Shown here: piece by piece, positions 18,812 to 29,416 of the stretch
Layout of the letters: each line of letters begins with the position of its first letter
Numbering within the stretch: the first letter of the stretch is position 1
Source: Streptococcus suis
GTDB lineage: Bacteria > Bacillota > Bacilli > Lactobacillales > Streptococcaceae
Length of the DNA stretch: 64,000 nt
Assembly (NCBI GenBank): GCA_024583055.1
Contig: CP102145.1
Coordinates: 992,001 to 1,056,000 of the forward strand
Direction: 5' to 3'
Translations under genes and position numbers: made by a program
Notes under the pieces: model-generated
What the model was told of the DNA's origin: nothing
What the model saw: the letters and a program-made list of their open reading frames with translations, nothing else
Database searches by the model: none

Positions 18812-19706
18812 ATACTTTCTCCTGTTTGGCATTTTTGATAAAGGATGAGCGGAGCAACATGAGGCCTGTATAGGCTGCGATGAAAACAACCAGCACTTTC
18901 AGCTTATTTATATCGAGATTGGACAGGAAGAAGGCCGCTGTCAGAACGCCAAGCACTCCTCCCAGGATAATTCCTGGAACGCCTGGCCAATTGACACGAC
19001 CAGACTGAATAAATTGTCGTGCACCTGCTGATAACATGACTGCCGCATTGAGCATCATAACAGGCAGAGCTACTGCTGGACTGATACCCATCAAGGAAAA
19101 GAAAATCAATTCCGGTGCATAATTTCCAAGGCCCATGCTAAGCAACATGCCAATGAAAAAGTCAAAGATGATGCCGACCAACAATTTCCAGCCCGTCAAA
19201 CCACGAACGGCGTTATCTAGGTCAGCACCAGGATTAGTTATCATACGATAGACCATGATGCCCGCCGCCACTAGCAACAAAATCCCCAAGACACGCTGAA
19301 CCTTGCGGGTATCCCAATCTTGACTCACCCGTGCACCAACCGAGGCTCCTGCAAAGGCTGCTATCGCGAGAGGTACTAGGGTGGTCATTTCCACCTCAAC
19401 AATAGTGATGAAAATTAAGGCCTCTATCAAAATTGGAATAATGTGGGCCGTAGTCATAGTTGCTGGAATTTTCCGGTCGTCCTGGATGATTTTGGTCGCC
19501 TTGAGGAGACTGGTGGTCGTCGCAAAGGTTCCAATACCCAAGGTATCCAACAAGTCCGTCACAAAGCCAATACCAAACCCTGTCCAAAAACGGTCTGTTA
19601 TGGATATTTTATGCTTGCGGATATGGGAAAAAATCAAATAAAGTATGTAAATAATCAAGCCCATCAGCAAGAACTGAATGGCACGCAAAATAAGTTGATC
19701 TGTCAT
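18789..19706 (-). CDS. TSUP family (TauE/SafE) anion exporter
   Basis: The 305-residue membrane protein has eight or nine predicted helices in two repeated halves, typical of the TauE/SafE (TSUP) family, which moves sulphite, sulphonates or other small anions. Motifs are FVTDLLDTLGIGTFATTTS and GNYAPELIFFSLMGISP. The ATG at 19706 has GGAGG only one base away, so spacing is tight. The substrate cannot be read from context. Confidence 0.8.
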   Translation of the reverse strand: MTDQLILRAIQFLLMGLIIYILYLIFSHIRKHKISITDRFWTGFGIGFVTDLLDTLGIGTFATTTSLLKATKIIQDDRKIPATMTTAHIIPILIEALIFITIVEVEMTTLVPLAIAAFAGASVGARVSQDWDTRKVQRVLGILLLVAAGIMVYRMITNPGADLDNAVRGLTGWKLLVGIIFDFFIGMLLSMGLGNYAPELIFFSLMGISPAVALPVMMLNAAVMLSAGARQFIQSGRVNWPGVPGIILGGVLGVLTAAFFLSNLDINKLKVLVVFIAAYTGLMLLRSSFIKNAKQEKVYADSLEK

Positions 19707-19793
19707 TCCTCCATTATACTCAAAAACTGCACCGGGGTACATCTCAATATCCTTGTAGTGCCTCAAATTGAAGAAAAAAATCTATTTTTTTGC

Positions 19794-19809
19794 TATAATG
19801 AAGGTTATG
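19794..19809 (+). promoter_or_regulatory. Extended -10 promoter abutting the HD-domain start codon
   Basis: TGCTATAAT (TATAAT at 19794-19799) lies seven bases before the ATG at 19807. If this promoter is used, the mRNA begins at or next to the start codon. Confidence 0.45.
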
Positions 19810-21120
19810 ATTGAAAAAGTTTTTCGTGATCCGGTTCATAACTACGTCCATGTGGACCATGAACTTATCTACAAACTAATTAACAGCAAGGAATTTCAAC
19901 GACTGCGCCGCATCAAGCAATTGGGAACCACTTCCTATACCTTCCATGGTGGTGAGCACAGCCGTTTTTCCCACTGTCTCGGTGCCTATGAAATTGCCAG
20001 ACGGATTACCCAAAAATTTGAAGACAAGTATGCCGAACTCTGGGACCCGTCTGATTCTCTACTGACCATGGTGGCTGCTCTCTTGCATGATGTGGGCCAC
20101 GGGGCTTATTCCCACACTTTTGAGCGCCTCTTTGATACCGACCACGAGGAAATGACCTGCGCCATCATTAGCAGTCCAGAAACAGAAATAAACAGCATTC
20201 TGAGGCAGGTATCCCCTGATTTTCCAGATAAAGTCGCCAGCGTCATTAACCATACCTATCCCAATAAACAGGTGGTCCAGTTGATTTCCAGCCAGATTGA
20301 TGTGGACAGAATGGACTACCTCCTTCGGGATTCCTACTTCACAGGAACCAACTATGGGGAATTCGATTTGACCCGCATTCTCCGAGTTATTCGTCCGACT
20401 GAAAATGGCATTGCCTTTAAGGAGTCGGGGATGCATGCGGTGGAAGACTATGTCCTCAGCCGTTACCAGATGTATATGCAGGTCTACTTCCACCCAGCCA
20501 GCCGCTCTATGGAGGTCCTGCTGCAAAACCTGCTCAACCGTGCTAAATTGCTCTATACTAGCGAGCAGGATTTCTTTGCCAGAACCTCACCACGACTGCT
20601 GCCATTTTTCGAACATCGCATTACCCTAGCAGACTACTTGTCCTTGGACGACGGGGTTATGAATACCTACTTCCAGTCTTGGGTTGACGGACCAGACCGC
20701 ATTTTGTCGGACCTGGCCCAGCGCTATATCAATCGTAAGGTCTTCAAGTCCATTACCTTTAAGGCCGAGCAAGAGGCTCAATTAGACTCTCTTCGCAGCC
20801 TGGTGGCCGATGTAGGCTTTGACCCCGAATACTATACAGCTATCCACCATAATTTTGACCTGCCTTACGATATCTACAGGCCCAATGCCGAGAAAAAACG
20901 GACCCAGATTGAAATCCACCGCAAGGATGAGATTTTGGTAGAACTATCTGCCCTCTCTCCTATCGTCGCTGCCCTATCTGGAACCATTCATGGCGACAGC
21001 CGCTTCTATTTCCCCAAGGAAATGCTGGATGAGTCTGGGATTTTCTCCCAGCAAACAGTGGCATTTATCAGCCATGTTCACAATGATCAATTTGTAATTG
21101 GAGACCAACATGACCATTAA
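19807..21120 (+). CDS. HD-domain phosphohydrolase
   Basis: The 437-residue protein has the HD metal-binding pattern GGEHSRFSHCLGAYEI (H) and LLHDVGHGAYSHTFE (HD), followed by a later D in SSQIDVDRMDYL. It resembles the YdhJ/dGTPase-like group; the nucleotide substrate is not known. The ATG at 19807 follows GAAGG. It is the first gene of an apparent operon that runs through the HAD gene, the MurM-like array and the flippase; its stop overlaps the next start by 11 bp. Confidence 0.87.
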   Translation: MIEKVFRDPVHNYVHVDHELIYKLINSKEFQRLRRIKQLGTTSYTFHGGEHSRFSHCLGAYEIARRITQKFEDKYAELWDPSDSLLTMVAALLHDVGHGAYSHTFERLFDTDHEEMTCAIISSPETEINSILRQVSPDFPDKVASVINHTYPNKQVVQLISSQIDVDRMDYLLRDSYFTGTNYGEFDLTRILRVIRPTENGIAFKESGMHAVEDYVLSRYQMYMQVYFHPASRSMEVLLQNLLNRAKLLYTSEQDFFARTSPRLLPFFEHRITLADYLSLDDGVMNTYFQSWVDGPDRILSDLAQRYINRKVFKSITFKAEQEAQLDSLRSLVADVGFDPEYYTAIHHNFDLPYDIYRPNAEKKRTQIEIHRKDEILVELSALSPIVAALSGTIHGDSRFYFPKEMLDESGIFSQQTVAFISHVHNDQFVIGDQHDH

Positions 21121-21919
21121 ACTAGTTGCTATCGACATCGACGGCACCCTCTTAAACAGCCAACACGAAATCACACCTGAGGTCTTCCAGGCTATTCAGG
21201 ATGCTAAAAAAGCAGGTGTCAAAATTGTTATCGCCACAGGACGACCTATTTCTGGTGTCCGTGCAATCCTAGACCAGCTCAACCTGACAGAGGCTGGTGA
21301 TTACGTAATCACCTTCAACGGTGGCTTAGTCCAGGATGCAGCTACCGGCGAAGATATTGTCAAAGACACGCTTTCATACGATGATTATTTGGATATTGAA
21401 CTGGCTGCCCGCAAGCTCAACTTGCCTATGCATGCCAGCACCAAGGAAGGTCTGTTTACTGCCAACCGTAATATCGGAAAGTACACAGTCTATGAGTCCA
21501 TGTTGGTGAGCTCGCCGGTCTTTTATAGAACCTCAGAGGAAATGGTGGGCAAGGAAATCATCAAATGCATGATGGTCGATGAGGCTGAAGTACTAGATGC
21601 TGCTATTCCACAACTACCTAGCAACCTGACAGATAAGTACAATGTCGCAAAATCAGCTCCATTTTACTTAGAAATCACACCTAAGACAGTCAATAAGGGC
21701 CAAGCTATTATTCAGCTGGCTGCTAAATTAGGCCTGACTATGGATCAGACCATGGCCATCGGCGACCAGGAAAACGACCGCTCTATGCTAGAGGTGGTTG
21801 GCAGTCCTGTTGTCATGGAAAACGGTAATTCCGAATTGAAAAAAATCGCCAAGTACATTACCAAATCAAATGACGAATCGGGCGTTGCCTACGCCCTTAG
21901 AGAGTGGGTATTAGACTAA
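21110..21919 (+). CDS. Cof-type HAD-IIB phosphatase (YidA-like)
   Basis: The 269-residue protein carries HAD motif I AIDIDGTLLNSQ, motif II IATGRP and motif IV GDQENDRSML, with a C2B cap between. YidA-type enzymes dephosphorylate sugar phosphates and other small phosphates. The start at 21110 has a GGAGA ribosome site inside the previous gene. It ends in TAATG shared with the first MurM-like gene. Confidence 0.88.
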   Translation: MTIKLVAIDIDGTLLNSQHEITPEVFQAIQDAKKAGVKIVIATGRPISGVRAILDQLNLTEAGDYVITFNGGLVQDAATGEDIVKDTLSYDDYLDIELAARKLNLPMHASTKEGLFTANRNIGKYTVYESMLVSSPVFYRTSEEMVGKEIIKCMMVDEAEVLDAAIPQLPSNLTDKYNVAKSAPFYLEITPKTVNKGQAIIQLAAKLGLTMDQTMAIGDQENDRSMLEVVGSPVVMENGNSELKKIAKYITKSNDESGVAYALREWVLD

Positions 21920-23136
21920 TGTTTACATATAAAATCGGCATCTCCGCCGAGGAACACGATCAATTTGTAAAAATCCATGAACAGGTCAACCTCCTGCAAA
22001 GCAGCTCCTGGGCAAAGATTAAGGACAACTGGGGAAATGAGCGCTTGGGATTCTACCAAGATGACAGTTTAGTGGCCGTTGCTTCTGTCCTAATCCGCCC
22101 CTTACCTGCTGGCCTTAGCATGCTCTATATTCCACGTGGCCCGATTATGGACTACTCAAACCAAGACTTGGTTCAATTTGTCCTTGCTTCTCTAAAAAAA
22201 TTCGGCAAAATCAAGCGAGCCCTCTTCATTAAATTTGACCCAGCCCTCCTACTCAAACAGTACAAAATTGGACAAGAAGTTGAAGAAAACCCTACAACCC
22301 TTGCACAACTAGCCATTCTCCAAAAGGCAGGCGCTGAATGGACAGGACGGACTCAGGATATGGCACAAAGTATCCAACCCCGTTTTCAAGCTAATATCCA
22401 CAGGGACTACTTTTCCGACGAAACTCTGTCGAAAAGCACACGCCAAACCATTCGCACATCCTTGAATAAAGGACTTGTAGTTCAAGTTGGGGGCGTCGAA
22501 TGGCTAGATGAATTTGCTGCACTCATGAAAAAAACTGAGAAACGCAAATCAATCTCTTTGAGAGATAAAGCCTATTATGAAAAAATACTGACAACCTATC
22601 CAGAACATTCCTTTATAACCATTACGCAGTTGGATTTAGATAAACGTTATAGCACACTCCTTGCTCAAAAAGAGAAATTGACACAGGAAGCTCTTAAATT
22701 TACAGAAAAGACTAAGCCAGGTAAGCGATCCCAAAATAGGGAAGATACAGAAAAAACATTAGAAGAACTGGCTTTCCTGGAAAAGAAATTAGCTGAGGGG
22801 CATCACCTTGCCTCTCTTGCTGCAACACTTTCAGTTGATTTTGGCCCAACTTCTGACAATCTCTATGCTGGAATGGATGAAGAATACCGCCGTTACCAAC
22901 CTGCCATTCTGACTTGGTATGAAACAGCAAGACAGGCGTTTAATCGCGGTGCCTCATGGCAAAATATGGGAGGGATTGAAAACCAACTAGATGGTGGACT
23001 CTTTAGTTATAAATCAAAATTCAACCCTCTCATTGAAGAGTATCTTGGGGAATTTACCGTCCCAGTAAATCGCTTCCTCTACAAATTAACAACCACCGCC
23101 TATACAATCCGAAAACAATTAAGGAACCGACACTAA
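21919..23136 (+). CDS. FemX/MurM-like aminoacyltransferase, copy 1
   Basis: The 405-residue protein has the FemXAB double GNAT-like fold. Its markers are the N-terminal NLLQSSSWAKIKDNWG, YIPRGPIMDY, the QTIRTSLNKGL region and the helical arm at about residues 240-295. Family members transfer an amino acid from charged tRNA to the lysine side chain of lipid II, or extend that branch. This copy is the most divergent of the four and resembles enzymes that add the first residue; that order is inferred. Its ATG overlaps the previous stop. Confidence 0.85.
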   Translation: MFTYKIGISAEEHDQFVKIHEQVNLLQSSSWAKIKDNWGNERLGFYQDDSLVAVASVLIRPLPAGLSMLYIPRGPIMDYSNQDLVQFVLASLKKFGKIKRALFIKFDPALLLKQYKIGQEVEENPTTLAQLAILQKAGAEWTGRTQDMAQSIQPRFQANIHRDYFSDETLSKSTRQTIRTSLNKGLVVQVGGVEWLDEFAALMKKTEKRKSISLRDKAYYEKILTTYPEHSFITITQLDLDKRYSTLLAQKEKLTQEALKFTEKTKPGKRSQNREDTEKTLEELAFLEKKLAEGHHLASLAATLSVDFGPTSDNLYAGMDEEYRRYQPAILTWYETARQAFNRGASWQNMGGIENQLDGGLFSYKSKFNPLIEEYLGEFTVPVNRFLYKLTTTAYTIRKQLRNRH

Positions 23137-24371
23137 TGCAGCTAATTGAACTGAATTTAGTAGATTATCAGAAACATGCCAATCAAGTTTCACAGCGTTC
23201 ATTCATGCAAACGGAGGAGATGGCTGAACTCCTAAGAAGACGTGGCATGGATGTTCGCTATATCGGCCTGACTGACAAAGGGCAAACTCTTGTATCTGCT
23301 ATTATCTATGCAATTCCGATGACCGGTGGCCTCCATCTGGAAATTAATTCTGGACCTGTTTGCCAAGACCCGGCATACTTGCACCACTTCTACCGCTTGC
23401 TCAAAACCTATGCCAAAGAACGCGGTGCCTTGCAAGTCTTAGTCAAACCCTATGACAGCTACCAAACCTTTGACAGCGACGGAAAGGCTACTGGGCCTGA
23501 ACAGCCAGATCGTATCAAAGACTTGACCGACAACGGATTCTTACACGACGGACTTTTGACAGGTTATCCAGGAGGAGAACCAGACTGGCACTATGTAAAA
23601 GACCTGTCAACCTTGACTCAAGATAGCTTGTTTGCGTCCTTTAGTAAGAAAGGAAAAACACTCGTCAAGAAAACCAATAGTTTTGGACTAACGATCCGTG
23701 AGTTGGACAGAGACCAACTGGAACGATTCAAAGCCATCACTTCCGCCACCTCAGAAAGAAGAGAATACCCAGATAAATCTCTAGACTATTACCAAGACTT
23801 TTTCGATGCCTTTGGCGAAAAGGCTGCCTTCACTATGGCTAGCATTAACTTCCGCGTCTATCTCCAACACTTGGAAGATAGCCAAAAGCAGGTCCAACAA
23901 AAATTGGATGCTGTCCAAGAAGAACTAGATAAGAATCCAAATTCTAGAAAAAAACAAAACGAACACCGCGAGTTGACCAGCCAGGTAATGAGCTTTGAAT
24001 CCCGCAAAGAAGAAGCCTTGAAATGGATTGACCAGTATGGCGAAGCTGATATCGATCTAGCAGCCAGCCTTTTCGTCTATACCGACCATGAACTTGTCTA
24101 TCTCTTCAGCGGTTCACTGACAGAATTCAATGCTTTTTATGCCCCTGTTGCCCTTCAAGAATTCGCTATGCGAAAAGCCCTAGATAAAAATATCCCTTTC
24201 TACAACCTTTTAGGCATTCGTGGAGAATTTGATGGCTCCGATGGCGTTCTCCGTTTCAAACAAAACTTTAATGGGACAATCGTACGAAAAATGGGAACCT
24301 TTCGTTACTACCCACATCCTATAAAATATAAACTCATTCGCTCCTTAAAAACTATTTTAGGCAGAAAATAA
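23136..24371 (+). CDS. FemA/FemB/MurM-like aminoacyltransferase, copy 2
   Basis: The 411-residue protein shows the FemXAB signature at the end (GIRGEFDGSDGVLRFKQNF) and a charged helical arm at about residues 245-305 (QKLDAVQEELDKNPNS), which forms the coiled-coil in FemA. It should act at the membrane face on lipid-II-type precursors with aminoacyl-tRNA. It overlaps copy 1 by one base (TAATG) and sits 9 bp before copy 3. Confidence 0.87.
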   Translation: MQLIELNLVDYQKHANQVSQRSFMQTEEMAELLRRRGMDVRYIGLTDKGQTLVSAIIYAIPMTGGLHLEINSGPVCQDPAYLHHFYRLLKTYAKERGALQVLVKPYDSYQTFDSDGKATGPEQPDRIKDLTDNGFLHDGLLTGYPGGEPDWHYVKDLSTLTQDSLFASFSKKGKTLVKKTNSFGLTIRELDRDQLERFKAITSATSERREYPDKSLDYYQDFFDAFGEKAAFTMASINFRVYLQHLEDSQKQVQQKLDAVQEELDKNPNSRKKQNEHRELTSQVMSFESRKEEALKWIDQYGEADIDLAASLFVYTDHELVYLFSGSLTEFNAFYAPVALQEFAMRKALDKNIPFYNLLGIRGEFDGSDGVLRFKQNFNGTIVRKMGTFRYYPHPIKYKLIRSLKTILGRK

Positions 24372-24380
24372 AGGAAAACT

Positions 24381-25610
24381 ATGACATTAAGAGTAATCAC
24401 TGAACAAGAATTTCAAGCCCACATTGATCAAGCAAAATCCCAACTTTTTGAGCAATCTCCAGAAATGGCCAGTCTGTTAAAAAAGCGGGGCTATGAAGTG
24501 ACCATCCTAGGTTATGAAGTAGAAGGAGATTTGAAAGTATCCGCTATCTTATTTAGCACTCCAATTGCTGGTGGACTCCATATGGAACTTCACAATGGAC
24601 CTATTTGTACTGATGAAACCTATCTTCAGGATTTTTATAAGGGATTACAACACTTCGCAAAAAAAATGCAGGCTATTGAACTCAAGGTAAAACCCTACCA
24701 ATCCCTACAGGAATTTGATACCAATGGCAATCCAACTACGGACATCAATCATACCATCATTGACCAATTAACCTCTATTGGATACCATCATCAAGGATTA
24801 CATGTCGGCTATTCTACAGGGGATTGGTACTACATCAAAGATCTGACCGGTCTAACTCAAGAAAATCTATTTCAATCTTTTAGTAAGAAAGGGAAGCCAC
24901 TCATAAAGAAAGCTAAAACATTTGGCATCTCCATTCGTAAGTTAGAGCGGGATCAATTGGCACTTTTCCAAAAAATAACGGTTGCAACTTCCGATAGACG
25001 AGATTTTAATGACAAACCGTTAGAATATTATGAGTACCTATATGATAGTTTCGGTGATAAGGCAGAGTTTCTTGTCGCTAGCTTGAATTTCAAGAACTAT
25101 TTAGACAATTTGGCTCGAGAACAAGGGGGGCTATCAGGCAAGATCGATCAACTCCAAGCTGACCTGCTCCAAAATCCAACTTCAGAAAAAAAGCAAAATC
25201 AATTACGCGAACTCAAGAGTCAGTATGAAACATTTGAAATCCGTAAAGAAGAAGCACGAAACATGATAGAAAAATATGGGCAACAAGATGTCCCACTTTG
25301 TGCAAGCCTTTTTGTCTACCTAAAAAAGGAAGCCTACTATCTCAATAGTGGTTCCTATCCTGAATTTAATAAATTCTATGCGCCAGCAATACTTCAAGAA
25401 CATGTAATGCTTGAAGCTATCAAGCGCGGATGCCAGTCCTATAACTTCTTAGGGATAAGTGGACAGTTTGATGGAAGCGATGGTGTGCTACGATTTAAGC
25501 AGAATTTTAACGGCTATATTAAACGTACACCCGGAGTATTCATGTACTATCCAAATCCACTTAAGCACAGTCTCATTCAAGTTGTCAAGAAAGTTTTAGG
25601 TCGATATTGA
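24381..25610 (+). CDS. FemA/FemB/MurM-like aminoacyltransferase, copy 3
   Basis: The 409-residue protein is a clear paralogue of copy 2: the N-terminal PEMASLLKKRGYEVTILGYE, the central FQSFSKKGKPLIKKAKTFG and the C-terminal GISGQFDGSDGVLRFKQNF align throughout. The AAGGAAAACT ribosome site precedes the ATG. A third tandem copy suggests a branch of more than one residue or a choice of amino acid. Confidence 0.87.
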   Translation: MTLRVITEQEFQAHIDQAKSQLFEQSPEMASLLKKRGYEVTILGYEVEGDLKVSAILFSTPIAGGLHMELHNGPICTDETYLQDFYKGLQHFAKKMQAIELKVKPYQSLQEFDTNGNPTTDINHTIIDQLTSIGYHHQGLHVGYSTGDWYYIKDLTGLTQENLFQSFSKKGKPLIKKAKTFGISIRKLERDQLALFQKITVATSDRRDFNDKPLEYYEYLYDSFGDKAEFLVASLNFKNYLDNLAREQGGLSGKIDQLQADLLQNPTSEKKQNQLRELKSQYETFEIRKEEARNMIEKYGQQDVPLCASLFVYLKKEAYYLNSGSYPEFNKFYAPAILQEHVMLEAIKRGCQSYNFLGISGQFDGSDGVLRFKQNFNGYIKRTPGVFMYYPNPLKHSLIQVVKKVLGRY

Positions 25611-25629
25611 TAAATCTAGGAGGACTCCT

Positions 25630-26848
25630 ATGTCTTTAGAGCTAATAACTGACGAATTGTTCCAGGAACATATCAAAACAATTTTACGAACAATCACCCC
25701 AAATGGCGACTCATTTACGGAAAAGGGGATATACGGTACAAATTCTTGCCTACGTAGTCGAAAAGGAGATACAGATTTCTGCGATTGTGTACAGTCAGCC
25801 AATTGCAGGTGGCTATCGAATGGAGCTACACAATGGTCCCATTGTAACCGACAGCGCCTACTTGCACGATTTTTTTAAACAACTCCAGGATTTTGCAAAA
25901 ACAAACAATGTGATTGAATTGGTTGTCAAACCCTATATCCCATATCAATACTTTGACAGTCAAGGTACACCAACTTCTGAACCAAATGATCTCTTCATCG
26001 AACAACTGACTAGTATTGGTTACACACACTCGGGTTTGCAGAGAGGATTTGATAGTGGCGATTGGTACTACCTTAAGGACCTTTCTCAACTTGATTCTAA
26101 AACCCTGCTGCCTTCCTTTAACAAAAACGGTCAACAGCTAGTAAAAAAAGCTAGAGGGATGGGAATTCAGATTGAAAAATTGCCAAAAGAACGGTTAGAA
26201 CTTTTTAAAGCGATCACTAATGAAACAGCCGAACGAAACGGCTTTTTAGACAAGGATCTAGAGTATTACCACTGTATTTTTGATGCCTTCGGAGAAGATG
26301 CCTCATTCCTAAGCGCCTCAATCGATTTTCAAGAATACCTCAACATATTATTAAACGAAAAAGCAGACTATGAACAGCACCAAAACCAAATCATATCTGA
26401 TTTTGGTGCTGCCCCAACCGGAAAAAAACAAAAAAGTAAACTAGCTAATCTTAACGAGCAACTTCGTAAAATCAAAGAAACTATTGAAGAGGTCAATCGT
26501 ATTATTGAGAAACATGGAAATGGAGTGACCCCACTAGCAGTAGGACTTTTCGCTTATCTCGACAAGGAAGCCTACTATTTACATAGCGGATCCTCTCCTG
26601 AATTTTGTCATTTTCCTGCACCTTCCCTTTTACAAGAATTCGTCATGTTGGAAGCCATAAAACGCGGTTGCCAAACGTATAATTTTCTTTGTTTTAGCGG
26701 TCAGTTTGACGGTAAAGACGGCGTCCTACGCTTTAAACAGAATTTTAATGGCTATATCATGAGAACACCTGGTGTTTTTACTTACTTGCCTAGACCCTAT
26801 AAGTATCAATTCTATCGATTGATCAAAAAACTATTGCGACGCTTGTAA
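25630..26848 (+). pseudogene. FemA/FemB/MurM-like aminoacyltransferase, copy 4, frameshifted near the start
   Basis: The frame from the ATG at 25630, which has a good AGGA site, reads MSLELITDELFQEHIK and then loses homology. From about 25676 the next frame reads KQFYEQSPQMATHLRKRGY and continues as an intact paralogue to 26848. Compared with copy 3 the junction has a net loss of about 11 bp. The rest of the protein, including the helical arm and SGQFDGKDGVLRFKQNF, is undamaged. An ATG at 25703 could give a product lacking about the first 25 residues, but it has no ribosome site. It may be recently inactivated, phase-variable, or a sequence error. Confidence 0.75.
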
Positions 26849-26874
26849 CCCTAGTAGAAATTTTGAGAAAACAC

Positions 26875-28515
26875 ATGTCACAAACACAAAAACAACTTAC
26901 ACAAAAAGATCAAATGCTTCGTGGAACTTTTTGGTCCACAATCAGTGATTTCATTAGCAGATTACTCGGAGCACTGTATATTATTCCATGGTATTATTGG
27001 ATGGGCCAATTTGCAAATGAAGCAAATGCCCTCTTTTCCATGGGTTATAATATTTATGCAACCATCCTACTTTTTTCAACATCAGGTATAAATGTCGCGC
27101 TTTCTAAACAAATTGCGCGCTACAGTGTACAGAATCAAACCGAAACAATTGCAGCATTGATAAATGGCTTTTTGAAACTAATGGTTGTCTCTGGCCTCTT
27201 CTTTTCCACCTTGATGTACTTCACTTCTCCACTATTATCTGAAGGTATGGGACTCGGGCACGATTTAGTCCCAATTCTCCATAGTCTATGCCTTTCAGTC
27301 CTTGTATTCCCAGCAATGTCAACGATTCGTGGGATATTTCAGGGCTATGCCAATTTGAAACCAAATGCACTTAGTCAAATATGGGAACAAATTATTCGCG
27401 TCATCTGGATGTTACTGACCACATATATGATTATGCAAGCGGGCAATGGAGACTATAAAGTTGCAGTTATGCAATCAACATTGGCAGCATTTATTGGTAT
27501 GGTCGCCAGTGTTATCGTATTGCTTTATTTCCTAAAAAAAGAAGGACTTTTTCACCTTCTAAAAAAACCAAAAACGTCTACATTGGAAATTGATGTTACA
27601 TCCTTAGTAATTGAAACCTTTAAAGAAGCTATTCCATTTATCATTATCGGATCTGCTATCCAAGCCTACCAGTTGATTGATCAAATGACCTATATACGAG
27701 TGATGGAATCCGTAACAAACTTTGATGTCAAACGGTTAATGGTTCTCTACTCCTATATGTCGGCCAATCCCAATAAAATTGTCATGATTTTAATTTCAAT
27801 TGTCAATTCAATAGGTGGTATTAGCATCCCACTTTTAACGGCTAATTTCTTGAAAAAAGATCACGAAGCTTCCGCTAGTTTATTGCAACACAATATAAAA
27901 TTGATGAATCTGTTCATTATCCCAGCTCTTACTGGTGCCCTGCTCCTTTCAAATGAGCTTTATACGATTTTCTATTCCCAACCTGAATCAATCGCCCTGC
28001 AATTATTCAACCATGCACTAATTCAGACATTATTCTTATCCGTGTATGGACTTTTATCACCAACTCTATTAGCATTTTTCGAAGGCAAGCGAGCGATTAG
28101 TTACTTCCTTATTGGTATCATCGTAAAACTTATTTTACAGATTCCATTCATCTACCTATTTCATTCAAATGGTCCCCTTGCAGCTACTAGTTTGGCTTCC
28201 TTAACCGCCATCATTCTTATGTATCGCCGTATCCACCAGTTGGTGGGGCTTGATCAAAGCCGACTCATAAAGCACCTTATCCAAGTTCTATTTGCCACAA
28301 TCCTAATGGGAACACTTGTCTTCCTTGGGAGAATTGGTCTGGATTTATTCCTAATCGGTACTGGAAAACTAACCATGTTGATTAAACTAGTGCTCTTATC
28401 TGGTATTGGTGTTCTTACTTACGGCTACCTAACTCTAAGATCACAGATTCTTGATGATATTCTTGGGACGAAGGCAAATTCTCTACGAAGAAAATTCAAC
28501 ATTACACCCAAATAA
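26875..28515 (+). CDS. MurJ/MATE-like lipid-linked precursor flippase (YtgP type)
   Basis: The 546-residue protein has about fourteen predicted membrane helices and belongs to the MOP exporter superfamily. Its N-terminal half (FWSTISDFISRLLGALYIIP) resembles streptococcal YtgP/MurJ, which flips lipid II. Its position as the last gene after four lipid-II-modifying enzymes supports transport of branched lipid II. A Wzx-type polysaccharide flippase is the alternative. The ATG at 26875 is preferred to a TTG four codons upstream. Confidence 0.8.
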   Translation: MSQTQKQLTQKDQMLRGTFWSTISDFISRLLGALYIIPWYYWMGQFANEANALFSMGYNIYATILLFSTSGINVALSKQIARYSVQNQTETIAALINGFLKLMVVSGLFFSTLMYFTSPLLSEGMGLGHDLVPILHSLCLSVLVFPAMSTIRGIFQGYANLKPNALSQIWEQIIRVIWMLLTTYMIMQAGNGDYKVAVMQSTLAAFIGMVASVIVLLYFLKKEGLFHLLKKPKTSTLEIDVTSLVIETFKEAIPFIIIGSAIQAYQLIDQMTYIRVMESVTNFDVKRLMVLYSYMSANPNKIVMILISIVNSIGGISIPLLTANFLKKDHEASASLLQHNIKLMNLFIIPALTGALLLSNELYTIFYSQPESIALQLFNHALIQTLFLSVYGLLSPTLLAFFEGKRAISYFLIGIIVKLILQIPFIYLFHSNGPLAATSLASLTAIILMYRRIHQLVGLDQSRLIKHLIQVLFATILMGTLVFLGRIGLDLFLIGTGKLTMLIKLVLLSGIGVLTYGYLTLRSQILDDILGTKANSLRRKFNITPK

Positions 28516-28516
28516 T

Positions 28517-28562
28517 AAAAATAGGATTTCCCACCATCACGTCGTAGGAAATCCTATTTTTT
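28517..28562. terminator. Bidirectional terminator between the flippase gene and tpiA
   Basis: AAAATAGGATTTCC and GGAAATCCTATTTT form a 14-bp perfect stem with a 15-nt loop and T tracts on both strands. Confidence 0.88.
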
Positions 28563-28568
28563 ATTTTA

Positions 28569-29363
<795 letters not shown>

Positions 29364-29390
29364 TCACAAAGTCATGGAAGATTAAAGTAT

Positions 29391-29416
29391 TTCATGCCTT
29401 TTATGAAAGCATACAG
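29391..29416 (+). repeat. Left copy of a 26-bp direct repeat (target duplication)
   Basis: These 26 bases are identical to 30533-30558, and the identity stops at once on both sides. They abut the IS terminal TGTA. The repeat itself has partial dyad symmetry (TTTCAT and ATGAAA; ATGC and GCAT). Confidence 0.9.

Noticed and set aside
25703..25705. ATG as the true start of the fourth MurM-like gene
   Set aside because: It aligns to an internal methionine of the paralogues, has no ribosome site, and homology continues upstream of it in the same frame.
29391..29416. 26-mer as a dif-like XerS recombination site
   Set aside because: Its partial symmetry is suggestive, but it does not match the streptococcal dif pattern I know, and the exact copy at the other IS end explains it as a target duplication.
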